29,802 bases of DNA from the NCBI GenBank assembly GCA_934631025.1, contig CAKTXR010000030.1:1-29802 (forward strand), in the 5' to 3' direction. The translations under genes were made by a program, and so were the position numbers. This DNA comes from an uncultured Clostridia bacterium. GTDB taxonomy: Bacteria > Bacillota > Clostridia > Christensenellales > Aristaeellaceae. This document shows positions 6,584-16,566 of the stretch, piece by piece (the first letter of the stretch is position 1; each line of letters opens with the position of its first letter). The notes beneath the pieces were generated by a model. That model had not been told where the DNA came from, made no database searches, and saw only the letters and a list, made by a program, of their open reading frames with translations.

Positions 6584-7474
6584 ATGGTCGACGTCAAGAT
6601 ACGGACGCTTTTGACGCTCTCAGAGCTGGGATCCTATACCAAGACGGCCGAGGCGCTGTCGCTGACGCAGCCGGCGGTCAGCCATCACATAAAGCTCCTT
6701 GAGGAGGAGTTTGGCATACACATATTCGTCAAGGGCAAACACAAGCTGAAGCCTACGGCGGCGGGCGAAATCCTGATCAATTACGCGCGCCGCGCCATGG
6801 CGCTCTCAAACGGCGTGCGTCAGGCCATCGAGGACTGCCAGCGGCAGATTCATTCGCTGCGTCTGGGCATTACGCCGACGGCCAGCGACATCGTCGTGCC
6901 GCAGGTGTTGGCCGCCTATTGCAGCGACCATTCAGAAATCTCGATACAAATTTTGAGAGACTCCATAAAAAATATTGATAATATGCTGGCGTTTTACGAG
7001 CTTGATTTCGCCATTGTGGACGGCCTGATCCGCCGCGACGGCTTCAGCTCGATGCTGCTGGGCACTGATTATCTGGGGCTGGTGGTCTCGCCGCGGCATC
7101 CTTTCGCGCGCCGGATGAGCGTGCGGCTGGACGAAATCCAGCAGGAAAACATGGTGATGCGGCCTAAGGGCGCGGAAACGCGGCGTATGTTCGAGAGCTA
7201 TGTCGTCAGCAACGGCTATTTGCCGCGCGATTTTCACGTCAGCATGGAGTTGGACAGCGTTTCGAACATCAAGGAAATCGTCATGGCCGATCTGGGCATC
7301 TCCGTGCTGAGCCATAACGTTTGTCTGGACGAACTCAAGCGCGGGCAGCTGGTCATCGTGCCCATCGAGAATTGCCAGATGGTGCGCTCCATCAATCTGA
7401 TCTATCCCGACGATTTCAGCGCGCCGGCGGTCTTGCAGGACATCCGCCGCAAATATGAGGAGCACTTTAACTGA
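6584..7474 (+). CDS. LysR family transcriptional regulator
   Basis: A 296-residue protein. Its N-terminal winged helix-turn-helix (residues ~5-60, with GSYTKTAEALSLTQPAVSHHIKLLE) is the standard LysR DNA-binding domain. The linker helix is followed by a two-lobed effector-binding domain from about residue 90 (SLRLGITPTASDIVVPQVLAAY onward). Length is typical for the family. It is divergent from the antiporter gene, with a shared promoter region and a T-N11-A palindrome on its own -10, so autoregulation and control of the antiporter are the obvious hypotheses. The effector is not evident; it may reflect ion or pH stress, or a metabolite. A terminator follows directly. Confidence 0.9.
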   Translation: MVDVKIRTLLTLSELGSYTKTAEALSLTQPAVSHHIKLLEEEFGIHIFVKGKHKLKPTAAGEILINYARRAMALSNGVRQAIEDCQRQIHSLRLGITPTASDIVVPQVLAAYCSDHSEISIQILRDSIKNIDNMLAFYELDFAIVDGLIRRDGFSSMLLGTDYLGLVVSPRHPFARRMSVRLDEIQQENMVMRPKGAETRRMFESYVVSNGYLPRDFHVSMELDSVSNIKEIVMADLGISVLSHNVCLDELKRGQLVIVPIENCQMVRSINLIYPDDFSAPAVLQDIRRKYEEHFN

Positions 7475-7510
7475 TCCTGAATGTATGCGCATCTGTATGA
7501 ATATGCGTTG

Positions 7511-7546
7511 TGAGCGAACCGAGCGGCGGGGTTCGCTCATTTTTTT
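7511..7546 (+). terminator. Terminator of the LysR-type gene
   Basis: A perfect 10-bp stem TGAGCGAACC (7511-7520) / GGTTCGCTCA (7530-7539) is followed by seven Ts. Confidence 0.9.
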
Positions 7547-7558
7547 ATAAAAAAGGAC

Positions 7559-7587
7559 TTGCGCAGCGCTGAAAAATGAAGTATACT
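7559..7587 (+). promoter_or_regulatory. Promoter of the TetR-DUF6323-DUF6179 operon
   Basis: TTGCGC (7559-7564), a 17-base spacer and TATACT (7582-7587). The -10 lies inside the palindromic operator at 7579-7599, so bound repressor would block polymerase directly. Confidence 0.65.
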
Positions 7588-7599
7588 ATTGGTATACTT
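7579..7599. promoter_or_regulatory. Palindromic operator, probably bound by the TetR protein
   Basis: Perfect inverted arms AAGTATAC (7579-7586) and GTATACTT (7592-7599) are separated by TATTG, 22 bases before the TetR-family start codon and over the -10. The geometry is typical of TetR-family autoregulatory operators. No second copy was noticed elsewhere in the window. Confidence 0.75.
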
Positions 7600-7620
7600 T
7601 TGAGAAAACGGAGGTCTGTC

Positions 7621-8256
7621 ATGAGCCGGAGAGGAGAGACGGCGGCGCTGCATCGCGAGCATATACTGAGCGCCGCCGAAGCGCTGTTTGCGCAGAAGGG
7701 ATTTGACGCGACGACGATCGACGATATTTCAAAGGCGTGCGGATACAGCCGCCGCACAATCTACGCCTACTATCAGAACAAGGACGACCTGCGCCTGCAC
7801 GCCGTCGAGCGCGGCCTGATTGCGCTCAGGGAGGATCTGAAGGCGGCCGCTGCGCGGGAGGGCGGCTTTCTGGCGCGCTATCGGGCGATCTGCGCCGCGA
7901 TGACGCGCTATCGGCGCGATTTTCCCTGCTCGGCGCGGGCGGTGGATGCGGCGAGCGGCGAGCGCCTCCAGTCGGACGAGCTGCCGCCGGCTGCGCGTCG
8001 CATACTGGCGCTGGGCGAGGAAATCAACGCGCTGCTGACCGGCTGGATCGAGGCGGGGCAGCGCGAGGGCGTTGTGCGCGCGGATGTGGCGCCCGCGCTG
8101 AGCGTCATGGTGCTTCAGGCCGGCCTGAGCGCGCTGCTGGCGCTTAATGAGAGCAAGGGCGCTTATATCGAGAAGAGCCATGCGCTGGACGAGGGCGCTT
8201 TTCTGGAATACGGCTATGAGCAGCTCGTCGCGGCGCTGCTGGTGAATCCATCATGA
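7621..8256 (+). CDS. TetR/AcrR family transcriptional regulator
   Basis: A 211-residue protein. Residues ~10-60 hold the TetR helix-turn-helix, with ILSAAEALFAQKGFDATTID followed by ISKACGYSRRTIYAYYQNKD. The remaining helical C-terminal domain (residues ~70-205) would bind a ligand and dimerise. The start at 7621 has GGAGG 6 bases upstream; an earlier ATG at 7576 lies inside the operator and lacks a ribosome site. It is the first gene of an operon: its TGA overlaps the next gene's ATG (ATGA at 8253-8256). A perfect palindrome covers its own -10, so it probably represses itself and the two DUF genes until a ligand binds. The ligand is unknown. Confidence 0.9.
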   Translation: MSRRGETAALHREHILSAAEALFAQKGFDATTIDDISKACGYSRRTIYAYYQNKDDLRLHAVERGLIALREDLKAAAAREGGFLARYRAICAAMTRYRRDFPCSARAVDAASGERLQSDELPPAARRILALGEEINALLTGWIEAGQREGVVRADVAPALSVMVLQAGLSALLALNESKGAYIEKSHALDEGAFLEYGYEQLVAALLVNPS

Positions 8257-8669
8257 CGGCGCGCGATGAAGGCGCTCTGTCGCTGTTTTCGGGCGGTGAG
8301 ACGGCGGGCGCGCTGCTTTTGCACAACGAAAAGACCGCCGAGTACGGCCTGATGCTGACGCGCGCGCAGGCGATGATGCTCAGCGAAAAGCATCGGGAAT
8401 CGCTCGAACAGACGGGACGCGTCGAATTTGGCTGCGGCGTGCCCGACCGGCTGATCGACGCGTTCTGCGATTCGCCCTACATGGCGCGGGAGGAATACGC
8501 CGAGACGCTCTGCGCGCTGATCGAGCTGTTTTACGCGCTGAAAAACGAAACGGAGATCGGTGATGCGCGGTTGATTGCGCTCATGCGGGCGGCCTTTGAC
8601 GAAACGCGCGGCGCGACGGAGCTGATGGCGGATGAAATCATGCGAAAGGTTCGGGGAGCGCGCGGCTAG
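8253..8669 (+). CDS. DUF6323 family protein (function unknown)
   Basis: A 138-residue soluble protein. The segments LMLTRAQAMMLSEKHRESLEQ, TGRVEFGCGVPDRLIDAFCDSP and EEYAETLCALIELFYALKNE match what I remember of the DUF6323 family (tri-residue E-F-G, then F-C-D-S-P, then Y-A-E-T-L). I know no assigned biochemical role. No membrane segment or catalytic signature is visible; the conserved Phe-Cys-Asp-Ser-Pro and Lys-Asn-Glu stretches suggest a binding surface. It is translationally coupled to the TetR gene (4-base ATGA overlap) and followed by its usual partner, the DUF6179-like gene. Family assignment is from memory, not a search. Confidence 0.75.
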   Translation: MTARDEGALSLFSGGETAGALLLHNEKTAEYGLMLTRAQAMMLSEKHRESLEQTGRVEFGCGVPDRLIDAFCDSPYMAREEYAETLCALIELFYALKNETEIGDARLIALMRAAFDETRGATELMADEIMRKVRGARG

Positions 8670-8723
8670 AAAGCGATTGAGAAGGGGAAGGCCGCCGGTT
8701 CAAGCGGATTTTTCGGGGCGCGG

Positions 8724-8768
8724 CGATTGAATTTTTATGAATTCAATCGGAGGCAGTTCCAAAGGAAC
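8724..8768 (+). promoter_or_regulatory. Two adjacent hairpins between the DUF6323 and DUF6179 genes
   Basis: CGATTGAATT (8724-8733) and AATTCAATCG (8740-8749) form a perfect 10-bp stem over TTTATG. GTTCC (8756-8760) and GGAAC (8764-8768) follow at once as a second small stem over AAA. No T tract follows, so these are not terminators. They may be an internal mRNA processing or translation element, or a binding site. Confidence 0.4.
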
Positions 8769-8878
8769 GTGGAATGCGCTCTGGAACAAAAGGGCGGCAG
8801 TTTATGCACCCGAATCCCTTGATTTGGCGTGCTTTGGCGAAATGTGCGGAGACGGCAGGCGCGGACGGGAGGAATCAC

Positions 8879-10222
8879 ATGGGGGAGCTTGACAGAACGC
8901 GGGCGCTGGACGACGCGGCGCTCGATCCGAAAAACTACTGGCCGTCGCTGATCGGCGCGGCGCTTTCGCGGGGCCTGCTGAGCGACGCGGACATGGCGCG
9001 CATACAGGGCGAGAGCGCGGCGCTTTTCGTGCGGCAGGCGGAGCGGCTGACCCGCGGGGAGAGCACCTCGCTGCGCGCTGAAAAGGCGCGGGAGCTGACC
9101 GAATCCATCGCCTGTGTGCTGGGAACGGCGCTCCGGCGCTGTCCGGAGGCCGGCGGCGCGCTGGAAACGCTGCGCCGCGAGCCGCTGGATGCGATATTCG
9201 ATCGCGGGCTGACGATCATCCGCCGCAGGCTGGGGCGGGCGCGCGCGATTCACGAGCGCCTGAAGGAGACGCTGTTCGTCACGCGCAATGTGTTTTACAA
9301 ATCAACGATCGTGGACGGGCTGGACGCCTTTTTCAGGCTGTACAGGCCGGAATTTTCCGCGCAGGAGATTCATATCACCGCCGATTACCCGCCGTTTCTG
9401 ATCGAAAAGGGCTGGCGGGGAATCGACTTTATCGAGCGCTATCTGCACGCGCTGTCCTGCGAGAACCGCTTTTTGTGCGCTTTCGAGACGGGAGTGGTGC
9501 ATCGGCTGCTCTGCGGGCTGGACGAGAACTATCAGCAGATCCTGATGAATATTTATGAGCCGGTGCTGACGAGCGCGCTGTGCTGCGTGCTGACCGGCCG
9601 GCCGGTGAAGGCGCTCGACGCAGACCGATCTGCGGTGAAGCGGCTGCTTGCGGGGCTGGACGCGGTGGGCGTTGAAGCGCGGCTGTCGGCGGCGCGGGAA
9701 GCGCTTTGCGCGCATTTGAAGTGTCCGGCGGGACTGGCGGGCTATATGGCGGCCAGCGTGCCGAAAATCGCCCGTGCGCTCGCACGCGCCATGGAGCTGG
9801 ATTCGCTGGACGCGGTGCTGCTTGCGCCCTATGATCCCGCGTGTGCGCCGCACATTGAGCTGCCGGTGGGCGAGCGCATGGCCGACCGCGATTACGCAGA
9901 GCTGCTGGACGCGTTTGCCCGCTGCGGGGACGGCACGGAGAGGGCGGCGCTGATCGAAGCGCGCGTTCGCTCGGCAGGCGATCTTGCGGAGCTTCTGCAT
10001 GACGGCGAACTGTGCGGCGGCGCGCTGGATGATCTGCTCGCGCGCCTGCCTGTGGAGGCGATTGCGGCGCTGAGGGCGCTGTACCCGTGCGGCGATTTCC
10101 TGACCGACGCGCGCGACAGGGCGCTCTATGACGCGCTCGAACGGTCTGTCATGGCGCTTGAGCCGGAGACACGGCGCAGGCTGGACGAGATGACCGCGCT
10201 CATGCGGAAATCGGCGGAATAG
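8879..10222 (+). CDS. DUF6179 family protein (function unknown)
   Basis: A 447-residue, mostly helical soluble protein without membrane segments or a signal peptide. The stretch RGESTSLRAEKARELTESI near residues 55-75 and ITADYPPFLIEKGWRGIDFIERYL with HALSCENRFLCAF mid-protein fit my recollection of DUF6179. That family commonly sits beside DUF6323 and a TetR-type regulator in Clostridia. No nuclease, kinase, ATPase or protease motif was recognised. The start at 8879 has GGGAGG about 7 bases upstream; the frame is open back to 8774, but that earlier ATG has no ribosome site. It is the last gene of the TetR-led operon, 209 bases after DUF6323, with two hairpins in the gap. Family call is from memory. 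Confidence 0.7.
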   Translation: MGELDRTRALDDAALDPKNYWPSLIGAALSRGLLSDADMARIQGESAALFVRQAERLTRGESTSLRAEKARELTESIACVLGTALRRCPEAGGALETLRREPLDAIFDRGLTIIRRRLGRARAIHERLKETLFVTRNVFYKSTIVDGLDAFFRLYRPEFSAQEIHITADYPPFLIEKGWRGIDFIERYLHALSCENRFLCAFETGVVHRLLCGLDENYQQILMNIYEPVLTSALCCVLTGRPVKALDADRSAVKRLLAGLDAVGVEARLSAAREALCAHLKCPAGLAGYMAASVPKIARALARAMELDSLDAVLLAPYDPACAPHIELPVGERMADRDYAELLDAFARCGDGTERAALIEARVRSAGDLAELLHDGELCGGALDDLLARLPVEAIAALRALYPCGDFLTDARDRALYDALERSVMALEPETRRRLDEMTALMRKSAE

Positions 10223-10324
10223 GACGCGCTTTGCGCCGCCTGCTGAAGGAAATCTGAGTTGAAAGGGACAGACGGCGCTCGAACGAAAGCGGTGACGGAA
10301 AAACGCGCCGGTGAGCCGCCAAAA

Positions 10325-10340
10325 TGTTTCACATGAAACA
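10325..10340. promoter_or_regulatory. parS-like site with one mismatch
   Basis: TGTTTCACATGAAACA differs by one central base from the ParB/Spo0J parS consensus TGTTNCACGTGAAACA. It lies in the gap between the DUF6179 gene and the tRNA-Arg terminator. A perfect copy is at 17885-17900, which makes a real, weaker ParB nucleation site plausible. Confidence 0.6.
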
Positions 10341-10345
10341 TATAC

Positions 10346-10392
10346 AAAAAGCCCGCCGCAAATCGCTGCTTTGGCGATTCTGTGGCGGGCTT
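10346..10392 (-). terminator. Terminator of the tRNA-Arg gene
   Basis: On the minus strand AAGCCCGCC (10392-10384) pairs with GGCGGGCTT (10357-10349), with an inner AATCGC/GCGATT stem, and runs into five Ts (plus A run 10346-10350). It begins two bases after the tRNA 3' end. Confidence 0.85.
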
Positions 10393-10394
10393 GC

Positions 10395-10468
10395 CCTCCC
10401 CGGCGCGATTCGAACGCGCGGCCTTTCGCTTAGGAGGCGAACGCTCTATCCTGCTGAGCTACGGAGAG
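10395..10468 (-). tRNA. tRNA-Arg (anticodon CCU)
   Basis: A 74-base cloverleaf folds cleanly on the minus strand. The acceptor CTCTCCG pairs with CGGGGAG (one G-T wobble). The D stem is GCTC/GAGC, the anticodon stem TTCGC/GCGAA with loop CTCCTAA (anticodon CCT), and the T stem GCGCG/CGCGC with loop TTCGAAT. The discriminator base is G and CCA is not encoded, so it must be added after transcription. It decodes AGG arginine codons. It has its own consensus promoter upstream and terminator downstream. Confidence 0.96.
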
Positions 10469-10786
10469 ATGGTCTGTGCGTCTGTCGGATGGGGAAAACG
10501 CCGGTTTCCGCAAAGCGTACGCGCTGTTGAACGGAAAAACTGTGGGCAGGAAGCCGGACTGCGTTTGCCCCAATGGCACACTGATTATTATGACATACTC
10601 GCCGCCGCCTGTCAAGCCCTTGGGCGGTCGTTCCGGAAAATTTTGATGGATGGAGCGATTCAAAATGCGCCTGTCCGTGATTCGGCGTTCCATTTGTCCG
10701 CTTTCGATTCAGTCCGTCCACTCCGCGTTTTTGCCATGAGGGGAGAAAACGCCGGATTATAGGGGCGGACTTTTTTGACGCGGATT
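10469..10786 (-). other. Gap between spoIIID and tRNA-Arg
   Basis: This stretch holds the tRNA promoter (10587-10615) and an approximately 110-base tRNA precursor leader. I see no coding gene. Between 10616 and 10786, downstream of spoIIID, there is no clear terminator; GCGTTTTT and GAAAACGC arms (10726-10752 region) could pair but lack a T tract on the spoIIID strand. Confidence 0.5.
10587..10615 (-). promoter_or_regulatory. Promoter of tRNA-Arg
   Basis: On the minus strand exact TTGACA (10615-10610), a 17-base spacer and CATAAT (10592-10587), with TG before the -10. It is about 120 bases before the mature tRNA 5' end. Confidence 0.8.
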
Positions 10787-11077
10787 CTATCGGGCGCGGG
10801 ACTTTTGATTTTCTTCCGCACGCGCGAGCCGCTGCATGAGGTATTTGCGGCGCGTGGCGTCTCCGCCGCGGATATGGCGGTCGTCCTTGTTGAACGCCAG
10901 CACGCGCCCCACCGCGTCGGCCAGCGCGGCGTTCAGGCGGGGCAGGCGTTCGCGCATATCCTTATGCACCGTCGTTTTGCTGACGCCGAAGCATCGGGCG
11001 CAGGCGCGCACCGTCGCGCCGGTTGAGAGTATGTGCGCGGCCACGTCGAGCACGCGCTCCTCGATGGTATCCTTCAT
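10787..11077 (-). CDS. spoIIID: Sporulation transcription factor SpoIIID
   Basis: A 96-residue protein starting MKDTIEERVLDVAAHIL. It matches SpoIIID along its length, with the helix-turn-helix ATVRACARCFGVSKTTVHKD (residues ~20-40), the RERLPRLN stretch and the HIRGGDATRRKYL C-terminal basic segment. SpoIIID works with sigma-E in the mother cell, switching on or off many sporulation genes. The start at 11077 has AAGGAGG 7 bases upstream; longer readings back to 11236 lack this. The family is about 80-95 residues; the extra tail AEENQKSRAR is slightly longer than usual. Its presence marks the organism as a spore former or a recent descendant of one. It is transcribed away from glgP; I could not identify a sigma-E promoter with confidence. 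Confidence 0.95.
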   Translation of the reverse strand: MKDTIEERVLDVAAHILSTGATVRACARCFGVSKTTVHKDMRERLPRLNAALADAVGRVLAFNKDDRHIRGGDATRRKYLMQRLARAEENQKSRAR

Positions 11078-11252
11078 GAGGCGGCCTCCTTTCATCGGTC
11101 GCTCAAGCATATGATTTCCGGAAAGGCAAGAGAACGGAAAAAAATCTTCAAAACGGCGTATACTGAAGGGCGGCGGGGGAGAGCGGCTGCGCGCCGAGGA
11201 TTTGTAAGACCCCGACGAAATTTCACTTGAGCGCATATTTTTGTGAAGGACT

Positions 11253-11303
11253 CTGCCTGTTTTGTCAAAATACCGAACGTTTTTCGGACAGGCGGCGTTT
11301 TTT
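11253..11303 (+). terminator. Terminator-like hairpin upstream of glgP
   Basis: CTGCCTGT (11253-11260) pairs with ACAGGCGG (11288-11295), with an inner CCGAA/TTCGG stem, and is followed by six Ts (11298-11303). No rightward gene ends here, so it would stop an unidentified short transcript or antisense read-through from the spoIIID region. Confidence 0.4.
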
Positions 11304-11352
11304 GATGCAGAAAGCGCCCATGGACGGACATCTGAAGTTAAAATAATCTTTC

Positions 11353-11381
11353 TTGTTTGCTTCGAACGGCTATGCTAAAAT
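11353..11381 (+). promoter_or_regulatory. Promoter of the glgP-GH13 operon
   Basis: TTGTTT (11353-11358), a 17-base spacer and TAAAAT (11376-11381), with a TG one base before the -10. It leaves a leader of only about 16 bases to the start codon. Confidence 0.55.
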
Positions 11382-11403
11382 AAGAGAAAAGGAGGATAAA
11401 TCC

Positions 11404-13856
<2,453 letters not shown>

Positions 13857-13857
<1 letters not shown>

Positions 13858-15587
13858 TGGTCCGGCACGATTCACGCGATCCCCTGTATCGCACGCCCTC
13901 CGGCGCGCGTCCCTCCGGCAGCGACGTTATCCTGCGCTGCCGGGCGGACGACGCCCGCGCCGTGACGCTGCGCATCTGGTGGGACGACGGCGAGATCCGC
14001 CGGCCGATGACCGCCTCCCCTTGGGGAGCCGGTCTTTTTGAAATCAGGCTGACTCTGCCGGAGCGGAGCGGCCTTCTCTGGTATTACTTTATCGTCGATT
14101 TTGACGGCGAGACGCGGCTGTACGGCAACGCGGACGACCGCTTGGGCGGCGAGGGGCGGCTGTACGACCACGAGCCGCCGTCCTTCCAGCTGACCGTCTA
14201 CGACGAGGAATTCGACACGCCGCGCTGGATGCGCGAGGGCCTGCTCTATCAGATCATGCCCGATCGCTTTGCCGCGCACGGAAAGAACGCGCCTGAAACC
14301 GGCTGGCTGCACGAAAAATGGGACGAGCCGCCCGCAATCCATGTCGATCCACGGACGCACGACAACCGTGCGGACGACTTCTTCGGAGGCAATTTCCGCG
14401 GCGTGATGGACAGGCTGGACTATCTGAAGGCGCTGGGCGTGACGGCGATTTACTTCAATCCCGTTTTCCGCGCCCGCTCCAATCATAAATACGACACCGG
14501 CGATTACGAGACGATCGATCCCTCCTTCGGCACGCGGGAGGATTTTGAAGCGCTGTGCGAACGTGCGCGCGCCGTGGGCATCCGCATCCTGCTGGACGGC
14601 GTGTTCTCGCACACGGGCAGCGACAGCCGCTATTTCAACCGTCTGGGGCGCTATGATTCGCTGGGAGCGTATCAGTCGCTCGAGTCGCCCTATGCGTCAT
14701 GGTATCGCTTTAAGCGCTGGCCAGACGAATACGACTGCTGGTGGGGCTTTGAGACGCTGCCCACCGTCGACAAGAGCGACGAGAGCTACCGTCGCTATAT
14801 CCTGACCGATGAAAACGCCATCGTGAAGCGCTGGTTGCGGCGCGGCGCGTCCGGCTGGCGGCTGGACGTGGCCGACGAGCTGCCCATGCCGTTTCTGCGG
14901 ACGCTGAGAAAGAGCGTCAAATCGGTCGATCCCGACGCGGCGGTGCTGGGAGAGGTCTGGGAGGACGCGTCCAACAAGGTGGCCTATGGTCAACTGCGCT
15001 GCTATTGTCTGGGCGATACGCTGGACAGCGTGATGAACTATCCGCTGCGCGAGGGGCTGATCGGCTTTCTGCTGGGCGAAATCGACGCGTACGCGCTCAA
15101 GCGGCGGCTGGACGCGCTCTATGAGAACTATCCCGCGCCGTTTGCGGCTGCGCTGATGAATCTGCTGGACAGTCATGACAAGGCGCGCGTCATCAACCGC
15201 CTGAGCGGCGCGGAGCCGGAAAACAGGCCGCGCGAGGAGCGCACATTCACCCCGCTGACCGATGCGGAATATGAGCGCGGGAAGCGGCGCTTCATAAAGG
15301 CGTGGCGCTTTTTGTGCGCCATGCCGGGGATGCCCTGCCTGTATTACGGCGACGAGGCCGGCGCGCAGGGCGGCGACGATCCCTTCTGCCGGGGAACATA
15401 CCCGTGGGGGCACGAGGATCATGCGCTGATTGAGGAGATAAAGCGCGTCAATCATGCGCGGCTTGAAAGCCGTGCGGCGCAGAACGGCTCGCTTGAGCTG
15501 ATCGCCTCGGACACGGACACGCTGACGGCCGTGCGGCGCTATGAAGAGGACGAGCTGCGCGTCACGCTTGACCGCAGGGACGACTGA
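13857..15587 (+). CDS. GH13 alpha-glucan hydrolase (neopullulanase/cyclomaltodextrinase type)
   Basis: A 576-residue protein. Residues ~1-125 form a beta-rich N-terminal domain of the CBM34 kind. The (beta/alpha)8 barrel follows with all GH13 signatures: DGVFSHTG, GWRLDVADE (nucleophile Asp337), VLGEVWED (acid/base Glu366) and LLDSHD (Asp441). It should cleave alpha-1,4 (and perhaps alpha-1,6) bonds in maltodextrins or cyclodextrins inside the cell; no signal peptide is present. The barrel is followed by only about 80 residues ending in LTAVRRYEEDELRVTLDRRDD, so the C-terminal beta domain is shorter than in most relatives. It overlaps glgP by one base and would provide linear chains to, or clear limit dextrins from, the phosphorylase. 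Confidence 0.88.
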
Positions 15588-15600
15588 AGCCATATCAATG

Positions 15601-15639
15601 AACGCGCCTGCCGCATGAAGAATGCGGCGGGCGCGTTTT
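15601..15639 (+). terminator. Terminator of the glgP-GH13 operon
   Basis: A 14-bp stem, CGCGCCTGCCGCAT (15603-15616) with ATGCGGCGGGCGCG (15622-15635, one G-T wobble), is followed by TTTT. It lies 15 bases after the GH13 stop. Confidence 0.88.
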
Positions 15640-15761
15640 CACATGGGCTGAAACGGGGGCTTGAATGCTGCCGGTGAGCGTCGATCGGCTGTGCCTGCGG
15701 CGGTTTCCTGCCGCGGCGCTGGGAAACGCCTTGCGCGCGCCCGCCAAAACGCTTGTGGACA

Positions 15762-15800
15762 AAAAGAAAAGCAGCCCGCCGATTGAAGCCGGCAGGCTGC
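15762..15800 (-). terminator. Terminator of the DUF5711-cvpA operon
   Basis: On the minus strand GCAGCCTGCCG (15800-15790) pairs with CGGCGGGCTGC (15781-15771), with one wobble, and is followed by TTTTCTTTTT. It is 14 bases past the CvpA stop codon. Confidence 0.88.
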
Positions 15801-15813
15801 CCGAACAAAGCGC

Positions 15814-16530
15814 TTAGGGGAGAATCGTTTGCAATGTGTTGGCCACAAGGTTGCTGCTTTCGAAGAACTTTCCGAATGTCGACGCGCTGACCAGATCGCT
15901 CAGCAGCGAGATGTTCATGCTCTCCAGAGCGGAGGAAACGGTGGGGATGACGGCGAAGATCAGCATGACGATGACCGCGCCGCGCACCAGTCCGAACAGT
16001 CCGCCCAGCAGCCAGTCCAGATGGCGCAGCGCCGGAAAGCGGAACACGTTGTTGAGCATATTGACGATCAGCAGAATCGCGGCGTAAATCACGATGAACA
16101 TCAGCACGAACGAGGCGACGTTGAGCACCGTCTCGAGCAGCGTCTGGGAAAGATACTCGCTCATGGTGCTCAGGCCGCTGTTGGCGAACACCTTGCCGAC
16201 GACGTTCTTGCGGAACAGCTCGTTGATGACGGGAATGCCGATTTCGCCGACGGCCTGATCGATATCCGCGGTGGTGGCGGCGGCCACTTGCAGGTTGGCC
16301 AGCGTAGTGGTTTTGAACAGATCGACGGCGCTGGTCAGGCCGGAAAAGACCTTCATAAGCCCTTCGTTGGCGGTGACGGCGGCGACAAGATACTGATAGG
16401 AAGCCAGAGAGGCAATCCACGCGCCGCAGAAGCCCAGCAGGGCGAGCGTCGATGTGATAAAGCCCTTATACATACCCGAAAACAGGCTGAAGGCCAGGAT
16501 GACGAGAGCGACGATGTCAACGATGTTCAT
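15814..16530 (-). CDS. CvpA family membrane protein
   Basis: A 238-residue protein with about four to five membrane segments. The opening MNIVDIVALVILAFSLFSGMYKG is characteristic of the CvpA/colicin V production family. It is followed by a hydrophilic loop (~residues 45-120) and two further helices (VASFVLMFIVIYAAILLIV, then GGLFGLVRGAVIVMLIFAVI). Family members are inner-membrane proteins linked to envelope integrity; the exact activity is unsettled. The start at 16530 has AAGGAG 9 bases upstream. It is the second gene of a leftward operon, 36 bases behind a DUF5711-like gene, a pairing I recall from other Clostridia. A good terminator follows. Confidence 0.85.
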   Translation of the reverse strand: MNIVDIVALVILAFSLFSGMYKGFITSTLALLGFCGAWIASLASYQYLVAAVTANEGLMKVFSGLTSAVDLFKTTTLANLQVAAATTADIDQAVGEIGIPVINELFRKNVVGKVFANSGLSTMSEYLSQTLLETVLNVASFVLMFIVIYAAILLIVNMLNNVFRFPALRHLDWLLGGLFGLVRGAVIVMLIFAVIPTVSSALESMNISLLSDLVSASTFGKFFESSNLVANTLQTILP

Positions 16531-16566
16531 GGTGTTACACTCCTTAATGAATTGATGGCCTGCGGG

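Larger units (their letters stand above)
11078..11403. other. Divergent intergenic region, spoIIID / glgP
   Basis: This gap holds the start signals of both genes: the AAGGAGG of spoIIID at the left edge and the glgP promoter at the right. A terminator-like hairpin lies between them (11253-11303). Short frames on either strand lack ribosome sites and look like chance. Confidence 0.5.

Noticed and set aside
15754..15762. Further DnaA-like 9-mer (TGTGGACAA)
   Set aside because: It has one mismatch, is isolated, and lies beside the cvpA terminator; chance is the simplest explanation.
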